64,000 nucleotides of DNA from Azophilus sp026709365 (lineage in GTDB: Bacteria; Pseudomonadota; Gammaproteobacteria; Pseudomonadales; Azotimanducaceae): the NCBI GenBank assembly GCA_965200175.1, contig OZ241345.1:3100001-3164000 (forward strand), written 5' to 3'. The position numbers and the translations under genes were made by a program. The stretch's first letter is position 1, and each line of letters begins with the position of its first letter. The notes under the pieces are model-generated. The model did not search any database, was not told the origin of the DNA, and worked only from the letters and a program-made list of their open reading frames with translations. Shown here piece by piece: positions 7,184 to 19,097 of this stretch.

Positions 7184-8566
7184 CTAGCAGGGCAAGCGCT
7201 CTACCCGCCTTTCAAGCCCTTCCAATTGATTGACGACACACTCAATTGCATCGACTTCGGCTGCTTCAATTCCATCCCACAGCTTTAAGTGCCTGTCCAG
7301 CAGCGTCCACTTCAGCGCATGAAACCCGTTCCAGACCAGACCCATCCACGCGGCGTAGTTCAAGGTCATGATGTTCCGCGTCACGTACATGCGGCCCGCG
7401 TTCACGCCCGACATGCATCCGTACCCGATAGCGAGCATCACTCTGAATCTCGGGTTCATCCGCGTCGGCAGAGTTTCGACCAAAGCTTGTGCGAGCGGTT
7501 GATTCGCCAGCTTGACCTGCTTGGCTGCATAGGACACGCGCATCACCACTTCCATGATCAGCGCGGGGATGCTCGTGGCCACGAATTGTCGATAGTCATA
7601 GCCATTCACGTACATGCATTCGACTTGCTTGCCGAGGTCGGACTCGCCTATGGGAATCCCATTGAACATCCTCAAAATCCCCATGAACGGCGCCGGCAAT
7701 CCCATCCCCCGGTTACCCTTGTCCGAAGGCGCGTTGACGTCGGAGAGCAGGTGTCCGAACATCCGCCCCAGTGACCTGAACACGCCCGTCTGGGTCGGAC
7801 CCTCATTGCCATCGAACACCTTGATCCCATCGTTGCCGACAACAGTGCAGGTCCCGCGCATCATGTCGAGCACTCCAAAGAGGAATCCGAGGACGGGGTC
7901 GTGGGCCAAGCCGCGCAGCCGGTGGTTCCGAGGGTTCAGCGATCCCGACGGCGCCCCCACCAGCTTGGCGACCGTGCTGGCGTCCGCGCTTCCGATCTTG
8001 TTTGCTTCAGCCAGCGCCACGCTTAAATCAGGCGGCAGCAGCTTGTTGAACGCCTGCTGAACACCACGATTGAAAACGCCGTCAACCTTCTTGGTCCATG
8101 CAGTCTTGGCCTTAGGCGGAGGCGAAACACAAAGTAAGTCGAACATTGCACCGACGAGACCGCAGCTTCCCGCAATCGCGTAATCCCATAAGTCCAGTCC
8201 GAACCTCTCATTGAAGTCAGCAACGTACTGCCCAACCCTGGCGTCAGTCATCCGCTGCTCAGCTCGTGTAAGAAGGTCGTTTACCGCTAAGTCGTCCGAG
8301 AAGGCCATCTCAGCATCACGATAGAGTTCGTCGACATCCGTATCCGCGACCGGCGTGTTCTTGGTCATGCGCGCCAAATGGGCCTGCTTCCGTTCGTCAA
8401 ACTCCTCGTTCTCGTCGTTGGGCTGCAGGGCTTTTGTCCGAGCCTTCAACGCCTCAAGGTCCTCGGCCAGTCCACGATGATCCACCGCTAGGGCGTCCGC
8501 TCGCTCCCGCAGCAGCTTGAGTGCCTTAAGATTGCGTTGTTCCTCATCGTTCGCACTATTTTTCAT
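7184..8566 (-). CDS. Uncharacterised multi-domain protein with hydrophobic segments
   Basis: The 460-residue protein starts at ATG 8566, preceded by GAGGG, and overlaps the end of the upstream gene by 11 bp. Residues about 1-65 are a charged, coiled-coil-prone region (QRNLKALKLLRERAD and following). Several hydrophobic or amphipathic stretches follow, including WDYAIAGSCGLVGAMFDLL, VLGFLFGVLDMMRGT and YAAWMGLVWNGFHALKW. I recognise no family and no catalytic motif. Tight overlap with the two-helix membrane protein upstream suggests the two products form a complex. An upstream in-frame extension to 8677 exists but lies entirely within the other gene and lacks a ribosome site. Confidence 0.7.
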   Translation of the reverse strand: MKNSANDEEQRNLKALKLLRERADALAVDHRGLAEDLEALKARTKALQPNDENEEFDERKQAHLARMTKNTPVADTDVDELYRDAEMAFSDDLAVNDLLTRAEQRMTDARVGQYVADFNERFGLDLWDYAIAGSCGLVGAMFDLLCVSPPPKAKTAWTKKVDGVFNRGVQQAFNKLLPPDLSVALAEANKIGSADASTVAKLVGAPSGSLNPRNHRLRGLAHDPVLGFLFGVLDMMRGTCTVVGNDGIKVFDGNEGPTQTGVFRSLGRMFGHLLSDVNAPSDKGNRGMGLPAPFMGILRMFNGIPIGESDLGKQVECMYVNGYDYRQFVATSIPALIMEVVMRVSYAAKQVKLANQPLAQALVETLPTRMNPRFRVMLAIGYGCMSGVNAGRMYVTRNIMTLNYAAWMGLVWNGFHALKWTLLDRHLKLWDGIEAAEVDAIECVVNQLEGLERRVERLPC

Positions 8567-9035
8567 CTCGGAGCCCTCGTTCCAGGATTTCAATGTAAGC
8601 CATGATCTCCGCGAGTTCCGCGGCAAAGTGCTCCGCGTTGGCGACGAGATGCTTCTGAATTCGGTGCAACTTTTCAACGGCCGTGCGGAGCGCTGCAGCC
8701 AGCTTGGCGTTCCGACGTCGTTCCCTTATATATGCAACGACGGCCACGACAGCCATGAGAGGGGCCAGAACACCGCCACTCGGAACCCTGCCTCCTCCAG
8801 GTCCAAATGCATCGAGCCCAGACGTTACTCCTGCCGCCAACAGTCCGGCAACGGAGCCACCGTAGTAGAGCGCCGTTAACGAGGCCGAATCACCCAGAGT
8901 TTCAACGACCATGGCCGCAGAGTGTTTGACGACCTCGGGGTGGTCACCACTTAACTCACTGAGTATGCCCGAGAACTCATCGTAGGCATCTCTCCTCAAT
9001 TTTTCTAACTCGGTGCTGTCCTTCAAACTACGCAT
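8556..9035 (-). CDS. Small membrane protein with C-terminal coiled coil
   Basis: About 159 residues from ATG 9035 (a TTG at 9056 is an alternative start). An acidic and basic helical N terminus (STELEKLRRDAYDEF) is followed by two hydrophobic segments (YYGGSVAGLLAAGVTSGL and GVLAPLMAVVAVVAYI) joined by a Gly/Pro loop, then a basic stop-transfer (RERRRN) and a long heptad-rich C-terminal helix. The layout is a two-pass membrane anchor with cytoplasmic helices. No family recognised. It is the first gene of the 6296-9035 cluster and overlaps the next gene by 11 bp. Confidence 0.65.
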   Translation of the reverse strand: MRSLKDSTELEKLRRDAYDEFSGILSELSGDHPEVVKHSAAMVVETLGDSASLTALYYGGSVAGLLAAGVTSGLDAFGPGGGRVPSGGVLAPLMAVVAVVAYIRERRRNAKLAAALRTAVEKLHRIQKHLVANAEHFAAELAEIMAYIEILERGLRDEK

Positions 9036-9059
9036 TCTCCGTCTTGTCTTGGTCAAGCT

Positions 9060-9090
9060 AAAAAGAAAACTCCGATCCGGGCGGGATCTC
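9060..9090 (-). terminator. Possible terminator after tuf
   Basis: On the minus strand downstream of the tuf stop, GATCC-CGCCC-GGATC forms a short stem and is followed within 4 nt by TTTTCTTTTT. The stem is only 5 bp, so it is a weak candidate. It also falls at the presumed promoter side of the 8556-9035 gene. Confidence 0.4.
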
Positions 9091-9125
9091 TCGCTACAGA
9101 GCCTACAACCATGCGCCGGGAAGCC

Positions 9126-10316
<1,191 letters not shown>

Positions 10317-10400
10317 GATGTTCTTCTCCTTGATTTCAGTAGAGCTTTTGGTTGTTCCGTTGCTGGGGCGCGGTGCCAGGCTCCCAAGAGCCCGCTGGCG

Positions 10401-12494
<2,094 letters not shown>

Positions 12495-12562
12495 TCGTGC
12501 TCTCCGTCGTCTTCAATGGGATCAAGGGACCGGGGCCTGCCGCTCTCTGGGCAGGCGCGGCA

Positions 12563-13033
12563 TCAATAGCGGTAGTGCGAGAAAGCCCGGTTGGCCTCAG
12601 CCATGCGGTGGGTGTCCTCGCGCCGCCGAACGGCCGCGCCGCGTCCGGCGGATGCGTCCATCAATTCCCCCGCCAAGCGCAGGGCCATGGACTTCTCGCC
12701 CCGGGAGCGGGCGCTCTCCACCAGCCAGCGCATGGCCAGCGCCTGACGCCGGGAGGGCCGAACCTCCACGGGCACCTGATAGGTTGCGCCGCCGACCCGG
12801 CGGGACTTGACCTCCACCACCGGCGCCACCGCCTCTAGGGCCTTCTCGAAGACTTCCACCGGATCGCTGCGGTCGCGCTCCTCAATGCGCGTCAAGGCGC
12901 CATAGACGATGCGCTCGGCAACGGACTTCTTGCCGCTGACCATCACGTGATTGATGAACTTGGCGACGGTTTGGTTCTGGTACTTGGGATCAAGCAGGGC
13001 TTCCCGTTTGGGAACAAGTCTGCGTCTGGGCAT
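12563..13033 (-). CDS. rpsG: 30S ribosomal protein S7
   Basis: 156 residues, the usual length of the short bacterial S7, starting MPRRR and containing the conserved FINHVMVSGKKSVAERIVYGA region (here split by eye into its parts). S7 is a primary 16S rRNA binding protein of the 30S head; in E. coli it also represses str operon translation. Second gene of the str operon. Confidence 0.99.
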   Translation of the reverse strand: MPRRRLVPKREALLDPKYQNQTVAKFINHVMVSGKKSVAERIVYGALTRIEERDRSDPVEVFEKALEAVAPVVEVKSRRVGGATYQVPVEVRPSRRQALAMRWLVESARSRGEKSMALRLAGELMDASAGRGAAVRRREDTHRMAEANRAFSHYRY

Positions 13034-13130
13034 GGTTTGGCTCCTTGCTTCAGGGGGTTCCCCGAGGGCTCGTGCCGCATGGGCTCAAGCGCCGGGGCCT
13101 TACTCTAGAAGGTTTACTTAGTGAATAGCG

Positions 13131-13502
13131 CTAACGAGGCAGTTTGGCGCCGTACTTGGAACGGGCCTGCTTGCGGTCGGCCACCCCGGACGTATCCAAG
13201 GTGCCGCGCACGGTATGGTAGCGCACGCCGGGCAAGTCCTTCACCCGGCCGCCGCGAATCAACACCACCGAGTGCTCCTGAAGGTTGTGCCCCTCACCGC
13301 CGATGTAGGAGGTGACTTCGTAGCCGTTGGTCAGGCGCACGCGGCACACCTTGCGCAGCGCCGAGTTCGGCTTCTTGGGCGTGGTGGTGTAAACCCGGGT
13401 GCAGACGCCGCGCTTCTGCGGGTTGCCCTGCAAGGCGGGAACGATGTTCTTGCGCGCCTTGCGCTTGCGCGGCTTGCGCACCAATTGGCTGATGGTGGCC
13501 AT
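13131..13502 (-). CDS. rpsL: 30S ribosomal protein S12
   Basis: 123 residues. The decoding-centre loops TPKKPNSALRK and GGRVKDLPGVRYH are intact, with the lysines that are mutated in streptomycin resistance still present, so the sequence looks streptomycin-sensitive. First gene of the str operon; its promoter should lie in 13503-13890, beside the repeat elements there. Confidence 0.99.
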   Translation of the reverse strand: MATISQLVRKPRKRKARKNIVPALQGNPQKRGVCTRVYTTTPKKPNSALRKVCRVRLTNGYEVTSYIGGEGHNLQEHSVVLIRGGRVKDLPGVRYHTVRGTLDTSGVADRKQARSKYGAKLPR

Positions 13503-13590
13503 GACTGCTCCGTTCGTTAGCGTCCCGGGGCCAACCTAACCGCCGCCGGGGCGCGGCATTCTAAACGCCCTTGGAGCATCAAGCAAATGC

Positions 13591-13678
13591 GTGCCCGCAA
13601 AGCGGGCACGGATGGAGTTTCGCTGCGCGAAACTCCGCGCTCGTCGCGCAGGTCAGATTCCGAGAGGTTTCTGAGCCC
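13591..13678 (-). repeat. Interspersed palindromic repeat, copy 1
   Basis: Read on the minus strand: a GGCTCAGAAA...CGGAATC leader, GCGACGAGCGC, the palindrome GGAGTTTCGC-GCA-GCGAAACTCC (13614-13636), then a GC hairpin with an 8-bp stem (13591-13609). The same order of parts recurs at 15493, 18552, 29598 and partly at 46971 and 63671. Confidence 0.8.
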
Positions 13679-13823
13679 GTGCGCTCGCTGGTCGTGGCTC
13701 AGTTTGACTCTGGCTGGGCTTGAGCGGGCAGCGCTCCGAGGAGCGCCACTGCGAGGTCAAGATGCCCTTCCGCTCCGGCGCGAACCCCCCCGCTTCAGGC
13801 GAAATCCCCGGAGCGAGATAAGG

Positions 13824-13871
13824 GCGTCCCGCCCTCGACCGAACCACGACGATGACGTCAGTCAAGCTGAG
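13824..13871 (+). repeat. Second interspersed repeat (48 bp), copy A
   Basis: Matches 23388-23435 at 44 of 48 positions by eye; core CCCGCCCTCGACCGAA followed by CACGACGATGAC. Both copies sit 3' of a gene in intergenic DNA. Confidence 0.75.
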
Positions 13872-13889
13872 CCACTACTCGCTGTTCCG

Positions 13890-15428
13890 CTAGGCGGCTT
13901 CGCGGGTGGATTCCTCCGGGGACGGCATCGCGGCGGCCTCACTTTCGCCGGGCGCAGGATTGGTGAAGGTCAGCGCTCCGTCCTCCAGAGCGCCGCGCCG
14001 GACCATCTTGCGATCCTGCAGGTAGTTCTGGGTGTTGCGCCAGGGGTCGCGGTCGCCCTGCTTGGGGAAGCGGTGCATGGCACGGGCGATGTAGCCGGGG
14101 GCAAAGCCGACGATCCAAGGCTGAAGGCCCATTTCGCCGTCCGCTTCGCACAGCATTGGCGTACATTGGCGCATGCCCAGTTCCCGCATCCGATTGAGCA
14201 CTTGGCAGACGTACTCGGCGGTGAGGTCCGCGCGCAGGGTCCAGGAAGCGTTCACGTAGCCAAAGACGCTGGCGAGGTTGGGCACGCCGGAGTACATCAT
14301 GCCCTTGTAGTTGAGGGTGTCCGGAAAGTGGACCGGCTCGCCATCGACCTCGAACTTGACGCCGCCGAGCACCTCTAGGGTTAAGCCGGTGGCGGTGATC
14401 AGGATGTCGGCCTCGATGTGCTGGCCGGACTCAAGCTGAACGCCGTGGGCCGTGATGCCGGCAATGCCGTCGGTGACGACCTCGGCCTGGCCCCGCTTGA
14501 TGGCCTTGAACAGGTCGGCGTTGGGGATCAGGCACAGACGCTCATCCCAAGGGTGGTAGCTGGGCGTGAAGTGAGTGTCCACATCGTAGCCGTCCCCTAA
14601 GTGCTTACGCACCTGGCCGAGCAGCTTGGCCTTGATCTTCTCCGGCGCCACTCGGGTGCGGTGGTAGAAGTATTGCTGCATCAACACGTTCTTGCAGCGG
14701 GTGATGGCGTAGGCCAGCCGCTCCGGCAGCACCTTGCGCAGGCCGTTGGCGATGGCGTCCTGATCCGGGCGCGACACCACGTAGGTGGGCGAACGCTGAA
14801 TCATGGTCACCTTGGCCGCCTGCTCCGCCATCGCCGGAACCAAGGTCATGGCGGTGGCACCGCTGCCGATCACGGCGATGCGCTTGCCGCTGTAGTCCAA
14901 GCCCTCCGGCCAATGTTGGGGATGGATCACCGCGCCTTGAAACTGCTCGATGCCGGGGAAGTCGGGCCGATGGGGATGCTCGTAGCTGTAGTAGCCCGCG
15001 CACATGAACAGGAAGCTGCAGCTTACGCGGCGCCCGTCCCCGGACTCGGCGTCCTCGACGTCAACGGTCCAGCGCGCGTCAGCGCTCGACCAAGCCGCGC
15101 CGGCCACCCGCTGGCGGAACTGGACGTGGGGGCCGATGTCGTGCTCCGCCGCCGCCTCATCGACGTAGGCCCGAATCGACGGCCCATCCGCGATCGACTT
15201 GGGATTGCGCCACGGCTTGAAGTTGTAGCCGAAGGTGTGCATGTCGCTATCCGAGCGGATGCCGGGATAGCGGAACAGATCCCAAGTGCCGCCGATGGCT
15301 TGGCGGCCCTCAAGAATGGTGAAGGTCCGGTCCGGGCAGTGCCGCCGCAGGTGGCAGGCGGCGCCGATGCCGGAAACCCCGGCCCCGACGATGATGACGT
15401 CGAAGTGCTCAATGTCGGATCGGTTCAT
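13890..15428 (-). CDS. Flavin-containing (Baeyer-Villiger type) monooxygenase
   Basis: 512 residues. The N-terminal FAD-binding motif is GAGVSG (residues 15-20), and a second Rossmann motif for NADPH reads GSGATAM near residue 190. The Baeyer-Villiger fingerprint FxGxxxHxxxWP is perfect (F163 to P174). Such enzymes insert oxygen next to a ketone or oxidise heteroatoms, using NADPH and O2; the closest layout I know is the EthA-like type I group. Cytoplasmic, no signal peptide. It is a lone gene flanked by repeat-containing intergenic regions. The natural substrate cannot be told from sequence. Confidence 0.9.
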   Translation of the reverse strand: MNRSDIEHFDVIIVGAGVSGIGAACHLRRHCPDRTFTILEGRQAIGGTWDLFRYPGIRSDSDMHTFGYNFKPWRNPKSIADGPSIRAYVDEAAAEHDIGPHVQFRQRVAGAAWSSADARWTVDVEDAESGDGRRVSCSFLFMCAGYYSYEHPHRPDFPGIEQFQGAVIHPQHWPEGLDYSGKRIAVIGSGATAMTLVPAMAEQAAKVTMIQRSPTYVVSRPDQDAIANGLRKVLPERLAYAITRCKNVLMQQYFYHRTRVAPEKIKAKLLGQVRKHLGDGYDVDTHFTPSYHPWDERLCLIPNADLFKAIKRGQAEVVTDGIAGITAHGVQLESGQHIEADILITATGLTLEVLGGVKFEVDGEPVHFPDTLNYKGMMYSGVPNLASVFGYVNASWTLRADLTAEYVCQVLNRMRELGMRQCTPMLCEADGEMGLQPWIVGFAPGYIARAMHRFPKQGDRDPWRNTQNYLQDRKMVRRGALEDGALTFTNPAPGESEAAAMPSPEESTREAA

Positions 15429-15736
15429 GCATCAACCTCGGTTCAATCCATTCGTGTGTACGATTGTGGCGGGTTTCGGCCTGATCATCAATGCGCCTCT
15501 CGCCCACGGGGCGAGAGGCGGTTGGAGTTTCGCTGCGCGAAACTCCGCGCGATCGTCACGCAGGTCGGATTCCGATAGCTTTCCGGACCCGCGCTCGTCG
15601 CGCGCGACAAGTGAAGGACGGCCACCGCGCGCCTGAACCGAGGTGCCTAAGGGAATTTCTCAACGGCCCAAACCAGAACGACAAAACCGCATCAGCGGTG
15701 CTATAGTCGGCCACCGGGAATGAACTCCGCCGTCAG
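15429..15736. other. 308-bp intergenic region with palindromic repeat copy 2
   Basis: Between the divergent monooxygenase and ParA-like genes. Most of it is the repeat at 15493-15590; no gene recognised. Promoters for both flanking genes must lie here. Confidence 0.55.
15493..15590 (-). repeat. Interspersed palindromic repeat, copy 2
   Basis: Contains a 12-bp stem hairpin (15494-15505 with 15509-15520), the palindrome GGAGTTTCGC-TGC-GCGAAACTCC (15524-15546), and the GATTCCGATAG...CCGGACCC arm, in the same order as copy 1. Confidence 0.8.
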
Positions 15737-16573
15737 ATGCGGGGGTGGCACTTGAAAACGCAAAAGGCTGAAGCGCCAAAACCGGCGCATTGCCGCCGAA
15801 TACTCGTCGTCAACGCCAAGGGCGGCTGCGGCAAGACCACGGTGGCCACCAACCTGTGCGCTGCCTACGCAGTGCGGGGCGTGGCCGTGGGCTTGGTTGA
15901 CAATGATGGCCAAGGCTCAGGGGCCTACTGGGCCGCGCAGCGGCCTGCGGATGCGCCCCAAGTCGAGATGCGCGGAGCCGAAGTGTGCGCCGATGGGGCG
16001 CCCGCGTTGGACCGCATCGTCATCGATGGGCCGGACCGCGGCTGCGCGCTGGGTGCCGGCGCACTGGTCGGGATGGCCGACCTGATCCTGGTGCCGGTGC
16101 TGCCGTCGGCCATCGACATTCGGGCCGGCGAGCGGTTCATCACCGCGCTCATGACCAGCCCCAAGTTCCGCACCGCGCCGCTGCCGGTCGGCGTGATCGC
16201 CAACCGGGCGCAGGCCAACAGCCCGGCGCAGGACCGCCTGATGCACTTCCTGAGCTGCCTGAATGTCCCCGTGGCCGTCACCCTGCGCGACAGCCCGCTG
16301 TACGGCGAGGCGATGGGGGCCGGCCTTGGGGTGGCGGACCTGTTCGATGTCCGCGCCGCCCGCAAGGAAATGACCGCTTGGCGGGCGCTGGTCAATTGGG
16401 TCGAGGAGCAATTGCCGTCACCGGCCGCCCAACCCCGCCCCTTGGCCGCAGGGCACCCGTCCCGAGAAGCCCGCCACGGCATTCCCGGGAAGGCGGGGCT
16501 GGTCTCAGGGGGCCAGGAGCCCGCTCTGGTTGAACGGGCCACAGGCCCGCAGCCTCGCCGCCTTTCTGCCTGA
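15737..16573 (+). CDS. Orphan ParA-family ATPase
   Basis: 278 residues. The deviant Walker A KGGCGKTT (signature K28, K33) and the downstream VDNDGQGS motif, where most family members read DxDPQGS, mark a ParA/MinD-type ATPase. No ParB gene or parS-like cluster is adjacent, so it probably positions a cargo other than the chromosome, or is a relic of a plasmid. Residues after about 235 are Pro/Ala/Arg-rich and look unstructured. It lies 30 bp upstream of the ABC-F gene on the same strand. Confidence 0.85.
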   Translation: MRGWHLKTQKAEAPKPAHCRRILVVNAKGGCGKTTVATNLCAAYAVRGVAVGLVDNDGQGSGAYWAAQRPADAPQVEMRGAEVCADGAPALDRIVIDGPDRGCALGAGALVGMADLILVPVLPSAIDIRAGERFITALMTSPKFRTAPLPVGVIANRAQANSPAQDRLMHFLSCLNVPVAVTLRDSPLYGEAMGAGLGVADLFDVRAARKEMTAWRALVNWVEEQLPSPAAQPRPLAAGHPSREARHGIPGKAGLVSGGQEPALVERATGPQPRRLSA

Positions 16574-16603
16574 CCGGCTCACCGGCCAGCGATCCGCAGC
16601 GCC

Positions 16604-18508
16604 GTGCTGCAAGCCTTGGACGTCACCTTCCGGAGGGCCGAACGGGCCATCTTCGAAGGGCTGGCCTTTACCGTGCATGCGGGGCAGAAGGTTGGCGTGG
16701 TTGGCGGCAACGGGGTCGGCAAGACGACGCTCTTTGCGTTGATCCGCGGACGCCTGCATCCGGAGAGCGGCGACCTGCTTCGGCCTCGAAGCTGGCGGGT
16801 TGAGCACATGGCGCAGGATCTGGCGCCGAGTGAGCAGCCGGCCTTGGAATTCGTGCTGGACGGGCACCGGGCGCTGCGGCGCGTTGAGGCCGAAATCGCC
16901 GCCGCCGACCCGGACGGCGACCCGGAGCGGCTGGCGGCGCTGCACGGGCGCTTCGACGACCTCGGCGGCTATCAAGCCCCCGCTCAGGCCGGGGCCATCC
17001 TGCACGGCTTGGGCTTCGCGCCCGAGGAATTCAGCAAGCCGCACGCCGCCTTCTCCGGAGGCTGGCGCATCCGCCTGAACTTGGCGAGGACGCTGATGGC
17101 CCCGGCGGACCTGCTGCTGCTCGACGAACCCACGAACCACTTGGACCTGGAAGCGACGCTCTGGCTGGAGGGCTGGCTGCGCCGCTTTCCCGGCACCCTG
17201 ATGGTCATTGCCCACGACCGCGAGTTCCTGGACCGTGCCACCGCCCACAGCCTGCACATTGAAGGCGGGCAGGCCACCCTGTACCGCGGCGGCTACTCCG
17301 CCTTCGAGCGGCAGCGGGCCGACGCCCTGGCGCGCCAGCAGCGCCAACATGAAGCCCAGCAGCGCGAGATTGCCCACATGGAGCAGTTCATCCGCCGCTT
17401 TCGCGCCAAGGAGTCGAAGGCGAAGCAGGCGCAGAGCCGCATCAAGGCGCTGGAGCGCATGGAGCGGGTGGCGGCGGTGCAGGCGCGAAGCCCTTACTCC
17501 TTCGCCTTCGGCGCGCCGGAGCGGATGTCCCATCCGCTGATCAGCCTGCGCGATGTGGACCTCGGCTACAGTGGGCAACCGGTCATCAGCGGCATCAGCC
17601 AGTCGCTGCTGCCGGGCGCCCGCATCGGCGTGCTCGGCGCCAACGGCGCTGGCAAATCGACGTTCCTGAAGTGCCTGGAGGGAACGCTGGCTCCGCTGCG
17701 CGGGGAAGTCGTGCGCGGCCGCCATGCCCAAGTGGGCTACTTCGCCCAGCATCAACTCGAGGACTTGAAGCAGCGGCATTCGCCCATGCAGCACGTCGAA
17801 CGGGCGCAGCCCGACTGGCGCGAGCAGCAGGCGCGCAATTACCTCGGCCAGTGGGGCTTCGGGGCGGACATGATTGGCCGTGCGGCGGGCAGCCTTTCCG
17901 GCGGCGAAAAGGCGCGCTTGGTGCTGGCGCTGATCGCCTTGCGCCGTCCCGCCCTGCTGGTGCTCGACGAACCCACCAACCACTTGGACCTGGAAATGCG
18001 CGACGCCTTGGCCCGCGCCCTGCAGGACTACACCGGCGCAGTGGTTCTGGTGGCCCACGACCGAACCCTGCTGCAGCGGGCCATCGACGAGCTTTGGCTC
18101 ATTGAGGACGGGCGCCTATCGATCTACCCGGACGACCTTGATGCCTATGCGGCAAGACGCCGGGAGCAAGTCGCCCGGGTTCCGGAGACCGGGGCGACGC
18201 AGCCCATCCGCCAGCACGGCTCAGCGCCGAACCGGAAGGCCCTGCGCCGCGCCGCTGCCGAGCGCCGCGCCGCCCGACACCAACTGCGGCAGGACGTCAA
18301 CCGCCATGAGCAGCGCATGGAGACGCTCAGCGCGGAGCTCAAGGCGGTGGAGGCGCAGATCGCTGACCCGGAAACCTACCGGCAGGCCGCCGCCCCTGAG
18401 CTTGAAGCCACCTTGGCCCGCTCCGCCGCCCTGCGCCGCGACTTCCTGGCCACCGAACAGCGCTGGCTGGAAGCTTCCGAAGCCTTGGAAGCCGAAACCG
18501 AGCCCTAA
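16604..18508 (+). CDS. ABC-F family ATPase (YheS-like)
   Basis: 634 residues starting at GTG 16604. Two ABC cassettes without membrane segments: Walker A GGNGVGKTT and GANGAGKST, signatures FSGGWRIR and LSGGEKAR, Walker B LLLDEPTNHLDL and LVLDEPTNHLDL, joined by the charged P-site tether (QREIAHMEQFIRRFRAKE). The C-terminal coiled coil and the length resemble E. coli YheS (about 637 residues). ABC-F proteins bind the ribosomal E site and rescue or tune stalled translation. A promoter for it is not evident, so it may be read through from the ParA-like gene. Confidence 0.93.
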   Translation: MLQALDVTFRRAERAIFEGLAFTVHAGQKVGVVGGNGVGKTTLFALIRGRLHPESGDLLRPRSWRVEHMAQDLAPSEQPALEFVLDGHRALRRVEAEIAAADPDGDPERLAALHGRFDDLGGYQAPAQAGAILHGLGFAPEEFSKPHAAFSGGWRIRLNLARTLMAPADLLLLDEPTNHLDLEATLWLEGWLRRFPGTLMVIAHDREFLDRATAHSLHIEGGQATLYRGGYSAFERQRADALARQQRQHEAQQREIAHMEQFIRRFRAKESKAKQAQSRIKALERMERVAAVQARSPYSFAFGAPERMSHPLISLRDVDLGYSGQPVISGISQSLLPGARIGVLGANGAGKSTFLKCLEGTLAPLRGEVVRGRHAQVGYFAQHQLEDLKQRHSPMQHVERAQPDWREQQARNYLGQWGFGADMIGRAAGSLSGGEKARLVLALIALRRPALLVLDEPTNHLDLEMRDALARALQDYTGAVVLVAHDRTLLQRAIDELWLIEDGRLSIYPDDLDAYAARRREQVARVPETGATQPIRQHGSAPNRKALRRAAAERRAARHQLRQDVNRHEQRMETLSAELKAVEAQIADPETYRQAAAPELEATLARSAALRRDFLATEQRWLEASEALEAETEP

Positions 18509-18551
18509 GTTGGAAGGGTCCGGAGTGCCTGCGGGACCGTTCGACCTGACA

Positions 18552-18684
18552 GGAGTTTCGCGTCAGCGAAACTACATGTGTGAACGTCAGTTCGCGCGGG
18601 CTCAGAAAGATATCGGAACCTAGCCTACGCGACGAGCGCGGAGTTTCGCGCCAGCGAAACTCCAACGCGCACCAAAGGTGCGCG
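18552..18684 (+). repeat. Interspersed palindromic repeat, copy 3 with an extra half copy
   Basis: A degenerate GGAGTTTCGC/GCGAAACT palindrome near 18552 precedes a fuller plus-strand copy: GGGCTCAGAAAG, ATCGGAACC, GCGACGAGCGC, GGAGTTTCGC..GCGAAACTCC, then a GCGCACC-AAA-GGTGCGC hairpin. It sits between convergent ABC-F and TusA-like genes. Confidence 0.78.
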
Positions 18685-18687
18685 CAG

Positions 18688-18918
18688 CTACTTCCTCTCG
18701 AGCAGGTAGCGGTAGGTGCCCCCTTCCTGGCTGGACTCAAGCAGCTTGTGCCCGCTTTGTGCCGAAAACACTTCAAAATCCCGCACCGAGCCGGGATCCG
18801 TTGCCAGTACGCGCAAGCGCTCACCGGCCACCATCCCGTTCAGCGCCTTCTTGGCCTTGAGCAGCGGCATCGGACAGGTAAGGCCGGTCGCATCGACGGT
18901 GACAATGTCTCCGGACAT
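18688..18918 (-). CDS. TusA-family sulfurtransferase
   Basis: 76 residues from ATG 18918. The active-site motif is GLTCPMPLLKAKKAL, the CPxP box of TusA/YeeD/SirA proteins, where the cysteine carries a persulfide. Family members move sulfur for tRNA thiolation, molybdenum cofactor synthesis or sulfur oxidation. The gene is alone here, so the pathway is not indicated. A TTG at 18936 would add six residues but is less likely. Confidence 0.88.
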   Translation of the reverse strand: MSGDIVTVDATGLTCPMPLLKAKKALNGMVAGERLRVLATDPGSVRDFEVFSAQSGHKLLESSQEGGTYRYLLERK

Positions 18919-18948
18919 GAAGCGAGTATCGCACAAGTTCGGGGTCGC

Positions 18949-19057
18949 GGAGCCCTCAGCCTGGGGTGCGCGAGGGGTCCGCCCGTCGCATGAAGGAGCC
19001 CTCAGCCTGGGGTGCGCGAGGGGTCCGCCCCTCGCATGAAGGAGCCTTCAGCTTGGG
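18949..19057 (+). repeat. 46-bp tandem repeat, about 2.4 copies
   Basis: GGAGCCCTCAGCCTGGGGTG starts at 18949 and again at 18995, with the 46-bp unit (18949-18994, 18995-19040) almost perfectly repeated; one base differs (CCGTCGC versus CCCTCGC). A third, diverged partial copy starts at 19041. It lies upstream of the HigBA module and the TusA-like gene. Confidence 0.85.
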
Positions 19058-19097
19058 ACGTTTGACGTAGTACGCCACGCGCACTTACTCTAACTCT

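Larger units (their letters stand above)
13503..13889. other. 387-bp intergenic region with two repeat types
   Basis: Upstream of rpsL and downstream of the monooxygenase. It holds one copy of the GGAGTTTCGC palindromic repeat (13591-13678) and one copy of a 48-bp second repeat (13824-13871). No gene seen; the str operon promoter is presumably close to 13503-13590. Confidence 0.6.

Noticed and set aside
13591..13678. CRISPR array
   Set aside because: The palindromic repeats are isolated copies kilobases apart without regular spacers, and no cas genes are present.
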